Source: Hypsibius dujardini (taxonomy: Eukaryota > Tardigrada > Eutardigrada > Parachela > Hypsibiidae). From it: 38,840 nt of DNA. Shown piece by piece: positions 9,934-20,809 of this stretch. The first letter of the stretch is position 1; the number at the start of each line of letters is the position of its first letter. The translations under genes and the position numbers were made by a program. The notes beneath the pieces are model-generated. The model worked only from the letters and a program-made list of their open reading frames with translations. It was not told where the DNA came from and did no database searches. The stretch is from assembly GCA_001579985.1 (NCBI GenBank), contig LRSR01000757.1:1-38840 (forward strand), read 5' to 3'.

Positions 9934-10446
9934 CTTGCATGAAACAATTTTCATTTATTGTGTACATCCAGTCATCCTTGTTGATGCATCCAAAATAAAA
10001 GAACTTACATTGCAGTTTATGCAGATTGTTAATGGACAATCAGGGGCGGGGTGGAATGACTGAGTAGAGGACGGCAAGGTTGGACGACAAGAATTTTTTG
10101 AGAGAATTCACTGTTGTGAGAAATGTAGGCATGTTTTGGCCCGCTTGGCGTGCCATATTTGTGTGGGCCGACCACCAGGACAAACAGTTTCTTGAAGACG
10201 TAGCAGCGGTCAATATGTTATTCGACATGCTTCTTCTCGCATGATCGATCGAATGACCAAATCTTATATTCTTTGCAAAATTTCATCTATTATATGCATT
10301 TTTTCCTTGCCTCACTACTCACTTGCAGTGTCATTAGAAATAAGAAAAAGCACCGTACTGGGAAAAACATGAAAACACATTCAGAAGACGTGGAATTTAG
10401 CATCCCTAGATAGTCGTCTTTGATACAGCTTCATCGTTCATTATGT
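9934..10446. other. Spacer between SDR copy 2 and the kinase gene 3' end
   Basis: A 62-codon minus-strand frame (10228-10040) has a slightly protein-like composition (tryptophan, histidine and cysteine present) but no match I recognise and no splice partners. AATAAAAG near 9995 could be a polyadenylation signal or chance. Confidence 0.35.
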
Positions 10447-13400
10447 TCATAGGTTCGACTCGAAATGTGTGCTCTCCGTCGTGAGACAAATATGTAGTTC
10501 TCTATCCAATTCTGCGAGCTCGTCTGGCAGGTCCGGAACATCCAACGGAAGGTATCCGCTTCCCTCCGATATGGTATCATCCATCAGCCTCTCTAGCTTA
10601 CTCCGCAATACAGCAAACGTGAGCCGCTTTTCCACCGAGAGGTCCCAACAAAGTTGCATCGATTCGTAGCTGCAAAGGAAACATCCCCAATCAATTGTAC
10701 TTTGTACTTCCAATTTCGAAGAATCGTAAAACATACAATTGTTCGACTTATGCCATTACAATTATATAATACTTCCTGTGCTAAGGCAGTGTAGTAGTAT
10801 GATTTATTATATTATAATTTATTATGAGTTATCTAATACTTTTAAAATATTAATAATTAATAATTTGTAAATCAATTTTAAATATAATAATAATAATAAT
10901 AATAATAATGATAATACTAATACTAATAATACTAACAATAATAATAATCGTAATAAATAATTGATAATAAGAGTAATATACGGAGGTACTTAGGTACTAC
11001 TACTTAGTCATTTTACTAACATGAGGAGTGGGCAGTACTGCGGTCTCTCCATCTGGTGGCCCTCCTCCAGCCACTGAGCAAACTGATTCGGGGAGAATTT
11101 GGCAACATCCGGCCCGTCAAAGGGCGTACCCATCAAGCTGAATATCTCCCACAGCAGCACGGCGAAAGACCAGACGTCGGACTTCTGCGAGAACTCTCTC
11201 TTCAGGATTGCTTCCGGTGACATCCATAAGATCGGCATTGCAACCTTAGTATACAACAGCAAAGTCTTATGAGATTGACCGTTGCATTCGTCGTGGACCA
11301 GGACTTATCAGGGACGTTTAAACAATCGGCGTAAGCGTAAAAGTAAAATTAAGGACACGGACAATAGCAATGAGGCACGGCTTCTTACGGTTAAGTTCTT
11401 ACACTACTGCCTGACGTAAGGGGCAATGGGCCTTCAGTTTCGCCCCAAGAACGGAGAAATTAAATTTCAGTAGAATCGCCCTGGCCTAATTTTGAGAAGT
11501 AGAATGGTCTCCTTGAAATTTTCTGCTCTTGCGCCTTACGCCCAGATCCTTACGCCGAGTGCTTAAACATCCAGTCGTAAACATAAACTCAGCGGGCCTT
11601 AGGTCTAAGTTTACATTACGCTTACTCCGGTTTGCTTAATCGTCCCTATTACGTCCTATGGAATTATTATGGTAGGTAAGTTCCGGTTATGAGAGCTACT
11701 AGTATTGTATGCGTACATTTATAGGTTTTGGAGCTTTTTAGTTTAATTTACGTGTTTTTATTAAAATTACGCTAAAATGAGCGGAAGATGAAAAAGGGTG
11801 CCGTTATTTTGAGTATTGAAATGAAGCAGTGACTAGAAACAGCGCAGCGAATGTTAAATTGAATTGAAATACCCTGAATTTAAAATTAAAGGCTATTTTT
11901 TTCAAATAGTATCTATGTATTTTAAATTAACTTTTTTACACACTAATATGCATACGTACGAAGGCATTAAAATTAAATTAAAATACCCTGACTTTAAAAT
12001 TAAAGGCTATTTATTTCAAATAGTATCCATGTATTTTAAATTAACTTTACTACACGCTAATATGCATACGTACGAAGGCATTGGAAGCGGTGTAAGTTTC
12101 CGTGCCGTGCTTCGACAGCCCGAAATCGGCAATTTTCACGACGGCATTGTCGGCGACCAGCACGTTCCTTGCCGCCAGGTCTCGGTGGATGATCGCCCGT
12201 GACGTGAGGTACTCCATCCCTCGGCTGATCTGATAGCTATAATTGATCAAATGCTGCGTCGAGACAATCGCCGTGTCCGTCACATCGCTGGCCGCACAAC
12301 GATCGCGATAAATCGTCTCTTGCTGCTCCATTTGTGTCTGATCGAACGGTAAAATTTCTCCGATGTCGTCGATGTGGGAATAGAGACCGCCTTCACGGCG
12401 ACTCCGGAGATACGTCTGCAGTGAGCCGAATTGACAGTACTCCAGCAAGTAGGACATTGTGCCTAAAATTTAGGCAAAAAAATTACTAGTAGAGTTTTTG
12501 GACATTTTTAATGCTTTAGCGGAGTTCACCATTTCCGCAGAAACACTTTTTTACTTGGGCAATCGTTTGCCCAGTTTTAAGTTTTCTTCATAATTAAAAC
12601 CGATATTTGATATTATTAATACATTATTAATTATTTAATAGTACTTATTAAATGTATTATATATATTATTTAATATTTGATCATCTTTAATAAATATATT
12701 TAATACATATTTAGTAAGTACATATTTATTAATATTCAATGTATATATTTATTTAATATTTAATATTATTAACATATTTAACAATAATCAAATTTTTTTC
12801 ATAAGTAAAATCAATATTACAATCAATTAGCTCTATTGGGACAAGTTTTTGATGTTTTAATTTGGACTGAGGCCAAGAACGAGGCATTTCCCCAAACGCG
12901 CCCGCCAAGTTCGGGCAGGCGTCGCAGGCTTTTCTCATGCTGTTAGCAACTCTTCGCTTCAACGTGTAAAAAGCCTGGCTGTTCAAAATTGTCAATGGTT
13001 TTAATATGAACTTCAGAAATCAAAAATGTATACAAACCTCAACCACATTCCTAAATTTTTTGTTTTTTTTATCAAATGATTTCAGTGGTATTACAAATAT
13101 TTCGAGCACGAAAATTCCCATCTTTTGAACTATATGACCAAAGTGGTTAACAGACAATCTAAAATGATGACAAGTCACTGATTGATTGATTGATTGGTTG
13201 ATTTGTTTTAGAAATCAGATTTGGATAAATTCTGAAAACGCGCACGTAGTGAAAGAATTTTGCAGTTCTACTGTAAATACTGTTATATAGAAAATTAAAA
13301 TTAAAATTAAAATTAGAACAATGCTAAGTTAATATTCTGTTATTTATTGCATTAAACGAAATAACTATCTTATTAATACTCAATAACTGGTTGGTTGGTT

Positions 13401-16400
13401 TAAATTACATGTCGTAGAACTAAATTAATATTTTGTTGTTTATTATATTGCTAAACGAAATCCTTATAGTTGTAATAATAAGTAAGTTAAGGTAAAAGAA
13501 TAGGGAGAAATTAACCTTCATGTTGAACCACGCCTAAAATTCCTAAAACATTAATATGCCGTCCGGCTTTCAGCATAACTCGCAGCTCCTCCGCGAAGAG
13601 GTCGTGCTGTTCCATGGAGGCGTTCGAATGAAGAGACTTGACCGCGACTGTGACGGGCGTTCGTCTGGATACCATGGGCAAGTAGCTCGCACGACCCTTG
13701 CGAACTACGCCGTATTCGCCTTTCCCCAGGATGACGTCATCTGTAAAATGACAGAGGATTGTAAAACTGTTCGGTCTGTAGAACGATAGAGGGTTGTAAA
13801 ACTGTTCCGTAGGAGACTTTTTTGTTCCTTGGCTTACACAAATGCAGCGTGTCCGCAGGTACGTCGAGGAGTTTGGCATATTCCTCCATTAATAACTGAA
13901 CCTTGGGACTGAAACGAGCTCGCGACGGCTTGAGGAAGTTATGATTGCGAGGGCGTTTCGCCTTCCGGAAGTACTTCCGGGACAATCTGTTTGCAGCTCG
14001 CTTCCTCGTCCGCCGAATCCAGTAACAGGTAGCCAAGCAAATCAGCACAAATGCGACTGATCCGATGGAGGACGATATGATGACGGTGGTGTCTGTAATG
14101 ATTGGATTGGAAATCCGCTGACATTTAAATGTGATTCTTTGGTCATCCCAAACAATTTCGACTTTCCAGGATTGTAAAGTGTAAAATAAATTATCTACAT
14201 AATTAATTACATAATACATAATATAATATGAAATACAATATATAATATGAAATACAATATAAAATATAAAATCAAATTTTAATATAAAAATTTAATATTA
14301 ATATTAAATTGAAATATTGAAATTTAATTAATTAAATAAAAAAACATAAAATATGAAATTGAAATATTTATGTAATACTGCACAATTATCATGATACTAT
14401 TATATGCCACGTATCTATTTGCGACATTATTACTGTTATCATCTGTAGGCGCTGGGGAAGTCTCGCGGGTGGGCAGCACTGTTGTTGCAACCATACACTC
14501 CGTTTCGCATGCAACTTCCTGGGTTCGAAAGCCTGGGCGAACAAAATGACGTATGGTCAAAATTAAAGATGACAATCATATGGCAAGAAGGTGCATTTTA
14601 CCAGGCTCAGCATCGAACCACACTTGGTCGAGAGCGAAGTACGATTGGTTAGACGCCATTCCGTTTGAGTAGTTTGAGTAGTTTGAGTCTGGGATAGGGT
14701 TGATAGACAATTCAAACTGGAAGCATGAGTTAAAAATAGTTTGCCTCCGTAGTATGTGAAAACAAAATACACTATTCATTTACCCTAGTAAACATGAAAT
14801 ATAAGAGAAAATGTTATGTCTCACGAAAGAACATATTGCTTTCTTACTTAATAAGTAAGAAATTTGTACGGCGGATTTCAAACAAATTTTTGTAAGGACT
14901 TATAAACGACAAATAATAAAATAATAATATAAAGTGTGCGCTAGGCAGGATTCGAACTCTGTGTATCCTGCTAAATTTTAAAGTGAAGCTATTGAAAAAA
15001 CACGTACAATCCACTGCACCAACACGCATTCTACACGTTGAACGGAACTTTTTCGCCTCGCGGTGATAATATTTACAAAAAAGTTGCCAAAAAACATGTT
15101 TTTTTGACGTGAAATTACTAAATAATGCATTATCGTTTCCCGTAAAAAAATATAATAATCGACGGTCAGTACCTTAGCCTTTTTACTGTTGGTTAAACCT
15201 AAAACTAACATTCAGTGGCAGCAATTTGATGATTTCGCTTTGCTGTATATATGTTTCCGTCCAAATTGACCACTGGTCATCTTTTTCTGCTAAAAACTTA
15301 TAATAATTTTCAGAGTCCGTTCTTACAACTTAAAAACATTTATAAGACCTTACAAAAAAACTTACGAATTTTATCAGTATGGATAAAATTTATAAGGATC
15401 TATAAAATTTTATATGGCTTACAGCAGAAAAATATAAGGTATTATGTTGGGTCATATGTTTTTCCTGATATTCAAAATCTCATGTTCACTAGGGTTAAGG
15501 AGTCTGTATAGAGTCACTCACCTCTACGCTCTTGACATCTGCCAAGGTAATTGAGGAACTGAATTCCGACCAAAGAGGCTCGCCCTCCAGGGATCGAACC
15601 ACCAGGTCATGATGGATGAGCTGCTTGGCGGGTTCATTGAGAAGGACCGTTGAAATTCGTAGGGTGACCTTGGCAGCTTGGAACACATACCAGAACGACA
15701 GCGTCGCCTGTTGTGAAGCCACGGCCCAAACGAGAGTCTTGACGTGAAGTACCAGGAAGCCGTTGTCGGTCTTGTCAATGCCGGTGATTTTCATATAATA
15801 TGGGTTCCTTCCTTTGTCTGAGCTATTGTTCGTTCGTTCCATGATTTGGACACTGAGGCCGCCCTCGACGCGAGTCCATCCGCAATATCGCTCCCCAGAG
15901 ACAGGTGGTGAGGCCCTAGCTGCAGTGACGCGATTGTCCAAGGAACAGGTGACTGTTCTAGGCATATCCACTGATGGTGGTGGCATCGTACGGGAGTTGT
16001 CTAGGTTGGGTCTGCTTGACGCATCTTGTGCGAAGTCATTCCGTACGGCAAACGCGTCGAGCTTCACACTTTTCAGAAAATAGCATGCGAAACCTTTACC
16101 AACGTTAATGAGAAACATATAGACAGACACACAGCAGACACACAGACACACAAACACACAGACACGCAGACACACAGACACACAGAGAGAAGTTTGCAAT
16201 ACCTTTCTATAACTTACCTTTGAGTTCCGTTAGACACAATGAATTCTAGCTGGAACGTATTATCGAAAAAAAGATTAACTCGGGCCGGCAGCCAAGCTCC
16301 AAGCTGATGGTTATGTAGCCCCGCCGCATCCGCTGTGAAAAGTACGACTGCACGTCGATCATCTCCTTCGGGATACACGAGACTCCTCAATTCCAATGTA

Positions 16401-18033
16401 TCACTGGAGTCACTGCGATCGAACGAATAAACGAACGAAAACTGCCCTCGAGTGGAGACGGTCACATTGGGACTTTGCAAAGACCTCGACGTATCTCTTG
16501 CCGCTGGGTGTTGCTCAACAGTCTCCAGAGAAGGACGAAAGGAATCGACTCCCGTGCCGGTCCACCGGCAGAAGCCTTTACACGAAGGCGTGCAAGCCAA
16601 CGCTTCAATCCCGTTGGCTTTGTCCTTGACGGTACTGGAGGGTTCTCGAACGATGTAATAGGTTGTCGTGAATTCGACAGTCATGTTCGCAGAAAAGGCA
16701 TTTCTGACCGTGCTGTACTCCGTTATTGTCCACGGTCGACTGCTATTCACACAAGGTACCTCGTAGTAGAAGACGAACGTGGCAATGCTTGTGGCGTTGT
16801 TGTAGTAATCGAGATGCGACGCTTTAGCCGTGTACGTTGCATCGGCTCGCAGCCCATTTTTCAGTTCAATGTCTATGAGGCCTCCGAGTCCATCGAAAAC
16901 CATAGTGTACGGATCACTGGAGGTTTTAACGTATTTAGAATCGCTGCAACGTAGACGGAAGAGTTATATCATATTTTATCTGGCGAGGCCGAATTGTGTC
17001 CTGGAACGGAGCAACGTTAATCTGTTCAGTTGACGGTTTAACTGTGAAAATAGCTTTCCGAAGTTGTTAACGAAAACTTAATAATCAGTTACGTTTGTAG
17101 GTCAAGTTAAACAATAAATACCACGTTATGTGTCTGGAAATTTCAAACTCTTTGCTACTCACTCCACAAGAAAAGTAATGAACAGCTTACAGAATCTTTT
17201 TGTTTAAGTTAAATTAAATAGTCTACAGTTTTTCCGGATATTTCAAACGTTTTACCAATCAATCTATAAAATAATTGCTGTAACAAGCAGCTAGGTAGTT
17301 TTGTTTCTTAAGATAAATTAAATAACATTACATTTTTCCGGGCAATATAAATATTCACTTAAAGGAAGACCTTGTACAATACTCTAAAAATTTCAAACAT
17401 TCTACGACCCAACGCACGTCTTTTACCACAATCCAAATTTATCACAAGCTACGTAAATAAAATAAATAAAATAAAGATCATTTAAATAATAGTAATTATT
17501 CAAGATTTTTAAAAAATTTTGCTACTCACGCGAAGCTGGACTATTACCATATCTCAAGTTAGTACTAATAAATGTTTAATAGTGTGAAATTCCACTTCTC
17601 CGTTCCATTGTTCGGTTCGATGTAGAAGGAACCAAAACTGTCCAGTCTAAATTGAACAAAGTCAACTCGTTCCGTTCCGCCGCGATTGTCCATACTTCAC
17701 TTCCGCATCATTCAATTGAAGCGACGTCTGCACGACAAGTGTCCATAACCCTGTAGGCTCCTCCACAGTCGGGCCTGGATAATACCGGAAACTCAACGGC
17801 CGAATTCGTAGCCGGCGCACCGTTTGTTCATCCACCGCTTCGTCACGTTCAAGTGTGGTGGTGGCGACCGTTCCATCCGTCGAAGCCGTTGCAGAATCAG
17901 ACAGAGCAGTGTCGATGATACTTCTAACGTCAGACCTAGTTCCGGTTGCACTTATAGGTGTTAGAACGATCCAAATCCAGACAAGCACGCGACTATGATG
18001 TACACGTACCATCGATCCGCATCGAACATTCAT
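10447..18033 (-). CDS. Receptor tyrosine kinase with MAM-like ectodomain
   Basis: Ten exons on the minus strand: 18033-17596, 16943-16218, 16068-15522, 14716-14602, 14532-14434, 14092-13838, 13740-13516, 12462-12074, 11244-11021, 10669-10447. Phases of exons 2-10 chain exactly; exon 1 needs removal of one base near 17690, giving about 1079 codons. Order: signal peptide ([16 protein letters not shown]), a first beta-rich module, a second (CKGFCRWTG...), a MAM-like module (CGWTR ... LSFWY ... [10 protein letters not shown]), a Thr/Pro-rich stalk, a membrane span (about 644-667, [14 protein letters not shown]) with a basic stop-transfer, then a kinase. Kinase residues seen: GKGEYGVV loop, VAVK lysine, Glu in [15 protein letters not shown] (about 893-900), DFG (about 913), [21 protein letters not shown]. 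An insert of about 40 residues between kinase segments is as in FGFR/VEGFR/PDGFR-like kinases. The short C tail has one YLPLD motif. A ligand cannot be inferred. Many N-glycosylation sequons occur outside the membrane. Confidence 0.9.
10864..10975. repeat. ATA/ATT microsatellite in the last kinase intron
   Basis: (ATA)n/(AAT)n runs with interruptions lie in the intron 11020-10670 of the receptor kinase gene. Confidence 0.85.
11245..12073 (-). other. Kinase-gene intron 8, partly a duplicated exon end
   Basis: An intron of the receptor kinase gene. The part near exon 8 (about 11855-11966) is a tandem copy of the exon-8 3' end with its donor and intron start; see the repeat entry. The rest is unremarkable AT-rich sequence. 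Confidence 0.7.
11855..12083. repeat. 114-bp tandem duplication across an exon-8 splice donor
   Basis: Two copies of a unit with period 114 bp, about 11855-11968 and 11969-12083. Both contain ATACCCTGA-TTTAAAATTAA, a TTTCAAATAGTAT block, TGTATTTTAAATTAACTTT and CATACGTACGAAGGCATT. The second copy contains the last bases of kinase exon 8 and its donor (minus-strand TTC|GTACGT, boundary at 12074/12073). The first copy therefore holds a duplicate donor at about 11960/11959 inside the intron. Confidence 0.85.
12463..13515 (-). other. Kinase-gene intron 7, AT-rich
   Basis: A 1.05-kb intron between the exon with VAVK and the exon with HRDLAARN. It is very AT-rich at 12590-12790 (TTAATATTTAATA-type runs), with a short (TGAT)n near 13180-13205 and (AAAATT)n near 13295. 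No gene is seen. Confidence 0.7.
14095..14433 (-). other. Kinase-gene intron 5, AT-rich
   Basis: Intron between the stalk exon and the membrane-span exon. It is dominated by ATAATATGAAATACAATAT-like repeats at 14215-14350. The donor A|GTAATA (14434/14433) was chosen because it alone keeps the phase-1 join to the NTTVII start of the membrane exon. Confidence 0.7.
14935..15030 (-). other. tRNA-like sequence in kinase intron 3 (possible SINE head)
   Basis: Minus strand from about 15030: TGGTGCAGTGG fits a pol III A box with a pairing D stem (GTGC/GTAC), and about 60 bases later AGTTCGAATCC fits a B box. T-stem and acceptor pairing are poor and no clean anticodon arm forms, so it is not a good functional tRNA. 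A tRNA-derived SINE head or tRNA relic is the likelier reading. Confidence 0.35.
16117..16192. repeat. (ACACAG)n microsatellite in kinase intron 2
   Basis: A run of ACACAGACACACAG units lies in the 149-bp intron between the second and third ectodomain exons (16217-16069), close to the exon-2 donor. Confidence 0.92.
16944..17595 (-). other. Kinase-gene intron 1
   Basis: Joins the signal-peptide exon to the second ectodomain exon. The acceptor TTGCAG|C (exon start 16943) is strong. The donor AA|GTGGAA at 17596/17595 is weak; I chose it because it gives the required phase 2 and the same position (just after an NGT-x sequence) as the intron that ends the next exon. No other gene is seen. Confidence 0.5.
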
Positions 18034-18560
18034 CTTTAAAATTAACAGTCAAAACGGCGTGAAAAAATTATGTCTTGTACGATCGTTCTGATCATACACG
18101 CAGGAATTCCTTTGCGTCTTCATTTCATGCTGAATCCCTCAATAATGCATGTGCATGAAGACTGATAACTTCGATAATGGAAATGATATTTCCTATGTCG
18201 ATACGGTATTGAAACGCATACTCGTATTTGTACAGTAAGCGACAGAAGTTAATCTAACTGAGGGTCCCGGAAATGGGCAAAAGGGGTTGGGCACCACGTT
18301 AATGACGCACCGCGTTCTTCTCAACGGACACATACTTCCACCCGCAATGCACGGTCTCAATTGTTGACATGTCGTTCGACGGCAGCCGTTTTATTGACAC
18401 TCTTTTTACGAGCTCTTTACATGATCGAGCTCTTCCGCATAGGCCATCCAAAGAGATTTCGTGGTGCGTGCCCGAGCCCTTCGTTCACAGGTCGGGGGTC
18501 GTTCTCGTTGCATATATAAATATAAAAAAAAATATATATATAGTCGATCTGCCTCCTTCC
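18034..18560. promoter_or_regulatory. Divergent intergenic region (kinase / LRR gene)
   Basis: About 0.5 kb separates the outward-facing start codons of the receptor kinase (18033, minus) and the LRR protein (18561, plus), so any promoters here are back to back. About 18253-18300 (GAGGGTCCCGGAAATGGGCA) resembles one arm of family-B MITEs and is probably a solo fragment. An AT-rich TATATAAATATAAAAAAAAA stretch at 18510-18541 lies just before the LRR start. Confidence 0.5.
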
Positions 18561-19912
18561 ATGTTCCTAAGAAGATCCCTTTTCATATTCTGGCACCTTG
18601 CCCTCCTATGGAATCCGCACTCGTGTGACCTTTTCGGCAGTCAGCTGTTATTCGCGCCTATAAAATGTCTTTTTCATAAAGATGTCGACCTGGGAGGAAG
18701 TCCCAGCAACCGGACTGCCTGTTACAAAGGGAATTGGCCGACGAACAGCGACGTCGCGCCGGACATTCCCGCCGAGACGACGGCGCTTGAGCTGAGCAAG
18801 GTCGCCTTTCGGGACCATCCGAGTCTCCATCGGATCCTTCCGGTTCTCCGTAGCCTGAATCGCCTCTCCTTAGACGGGATCATATCCGTGGACACTGCGG
18901 GCAATTCTAAGGCGGTGCAGTTTCCCTTAAAAAAATTCACACAAAATCTCCGCAAGGAAGGCATTCAAGTATTGTACCTTCGGTCGGTGATGCTGGTCCA
19001 CCTTGAGGCGGACGATTTTGCGGGTTTTTCCGGTCTGCAGGCGCTGGGCCTGGAGGGATGCCAATTGCGGACGATCGATCCGCGGAGTTTTCAGCACTTT
19101 GCCAGCACCTTTGTTCGTTTGGTTGTGACGAAAAATCAGGACCTGAAGAAATTTCCATGGGAAGCCCTGCTTCCGGTTTCCGAATCGATTCAGGTGAGCT
19201 AATACCATCCTCGTTTTAGGGCTGAAGGATTGGATATTTACAAATTTTAGATCGTTCTGAATTAAAATAGATAAAAAAATGTTTCAATACTCGGCACCGT
19301 CTATTGACATATGACAATTTGAAGAACGAATTATTTCATTTAGATTTTCAAGAAGTAAAAAAAATATACTAAAAGACGTCTTCGTTATTTAACAGGTAAT
19401 GATTTTAATTAAGTTGTATTTCGCCACTGATTATTTGTATGTAGGTTGTTTAAGACTGATACTAAAAAAATAATTAAAAATACACGTAGTTATTTCGATA
19501 CTAAAAATAGTATTGCCTTACGGTACTATGTCGTAGGTACTTCAAATATCGCACAATCCAAACCTAACTAAACTGGACTTCTCTACGGAGGAAGCAACGG
19601 TTCGTGCGGTTAGTATGAAACTACGGAATCTAACCTCCTTGCTGGTGACATACACCGGGCTGTCCACCCTCCCGTCGAGGGTGCTGCATACATTGCGACC
19701 GGACGGAGTCAACCTTAACTTTATGCAGAACGACAACGTCTGCTCGCAGTGTCGCGATGTCAGTTCCCTCTTAAAATGGATCAGGGGCAAAAGGTTCGAC
19801 ATGGCTAGTAGCGGAGAAAGCTTCCTGACCCTGTCGTGCATTAACTACTATCCCGGCAACAGATTCAACGCCGGAAACGGAGATTACTGGCGCAAAACAG
19901 CGTATTGTTCAG
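18561..19912 (+). CDS. Secreted leucine-rich-repeat protein, exons 1-2
   Basis: Exon 1 is 18561-19193 (donor CAG|GTGAGC) and exon 2 is 19537-19912 (acceptor GTCGTAG, donor TCAG|GTGGGA); the join is phase 0. I start at 18561 because MFLRRSLFIFWHLALLW makes a good signal peptide; an in-frame ATG at 18369 would bury it. An N-terminal cysteine region (CDLF ... APIKCLF ... TACYKGNWP) may be an LRRNT cap. LRR-type segments follow: LNRLSLDGI, VLYLRSVML, DFAGFSGLQALGLEGCQL, FVRLVVTKNQDL, LQISHNPNLTKLDF, LTSLLVTYTGLSTLP. Exon 2 ends with a cysteine-bearing cap (NVCSQCRD ... LSCINYYPG ... TAYCS), like LRRCT. Exon 2 ends in phase 1, so another exon must follow: see 36790-37178 and its broken copy at 21670-22039. 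Probably extracellular recognition or adhesion; the partner is unknown. Confidence 0.72.
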
Positions 19913-20077
19913 GTGGGAAATTCGACTTTTGCATAATTGTGTTACTAGCGAATGAGATTTTCGGCCTATTCCATTTTTTTAATTAGTGGAAATTCCCGTA
20001 ATTTAGAACTCAAATAATTTGTTCTAACTTTCTTTCAATCCAAAACTCCCGTGAAATCGATTGGCATCAACCAAATA
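19913..20077 (+). other. Intron sequence after LRR exon 2
   Basis: No gene is seen. It runs from the exon-2 donor into the mariner-type element starting at 20078. Confidence 0.4.
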
Positions 20078-20809
20078 CGAGGGGCACTTCAAAATTCTTG
20101 GCACTCGGTCATTTACTCTGTAGCAAGCGACTGCCTTTCAAATCACTCAACATAAGTAGTTCGATTATACCCACATCAGCAGTAAATCCGAGTTTCACAG
20201 ACCTGCATGCAGGGATCTGAGAAAGACATAGTAAGTTGTTTTAAATGTGCAGACAAACAAAATGTCACTAGTAGATGAGACAAGAGACCCTTCCCCTACA
20301 GCCGGTTGCTGCACTCCGCAAAAGATTCAGAAAGTAGATGGGTGGGAACAGTGGCTAGAACAAATGCAGACACTCTCTTGAGAACAACAATCAATCAAGT
20401 CCCAAATTAATCAATCAAACATATCTAAAACACTCCGCATTATTTCATGTCGCACTGTTCGGCCCGTCGACCTTATCTTTTCTCAGCATTGCCGGAATCT
20501 TTTTATCTCAATAGTATTAATTAGCTCTCTGATTAGGCTGTTTACTTCAATAAGGAAAATAGTCTGACCATTCGTTATGGAATGGCTGAGGCGCGTGTGA
20601 GCCTTTGGACATCATTCACGTATACACTGCGGTCAACTACTCTTCGCTAGAAAACATTCTTCCCTCTGGGTCTTTGGCCGTAATCCAACAAAACTTTGAG
20701 AAATAATATAAACGTTGCTGATTTAAAATACTTGCAATACCAGAATTGGAACGCACCTTCTAGTCGCGATATAAATGACCGAGTGCCAAAACGTTTGAAG
20801 TGCCCCTTG
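20078..20809. mobile_element. Mariner-type non-autonomous element
   Basis: A 732-bp element flanked by TA (20076-20077 and 20810-20811). The left end CGAGGGGCACTTCAAAATTC... and the right end, reverse-complemented CAAGGGGCACTTCAAACGTT..., stay alike through GGCACTCGGTCATTTA, giving inverted repeats of about 38 bp. The CGAGGGGCA-type terminus with TA duplication is typical of mariner elements. No transposase frame survives inside. The right arm (20685-20809) recurs at 35555-35689. Confidence 0.78.

Noticed and set aside
10040-10228. 62-codon minus-strand frame as a small gene or transposase fragment
   Set aside because: No motif, no splice context and no second copy in the window.
18722-19208. 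Minus-strand open frames opposite LRR exon 1
   Set aside because: Shadows of the coding exon; splice signals and LRR motifs support the plus strand.
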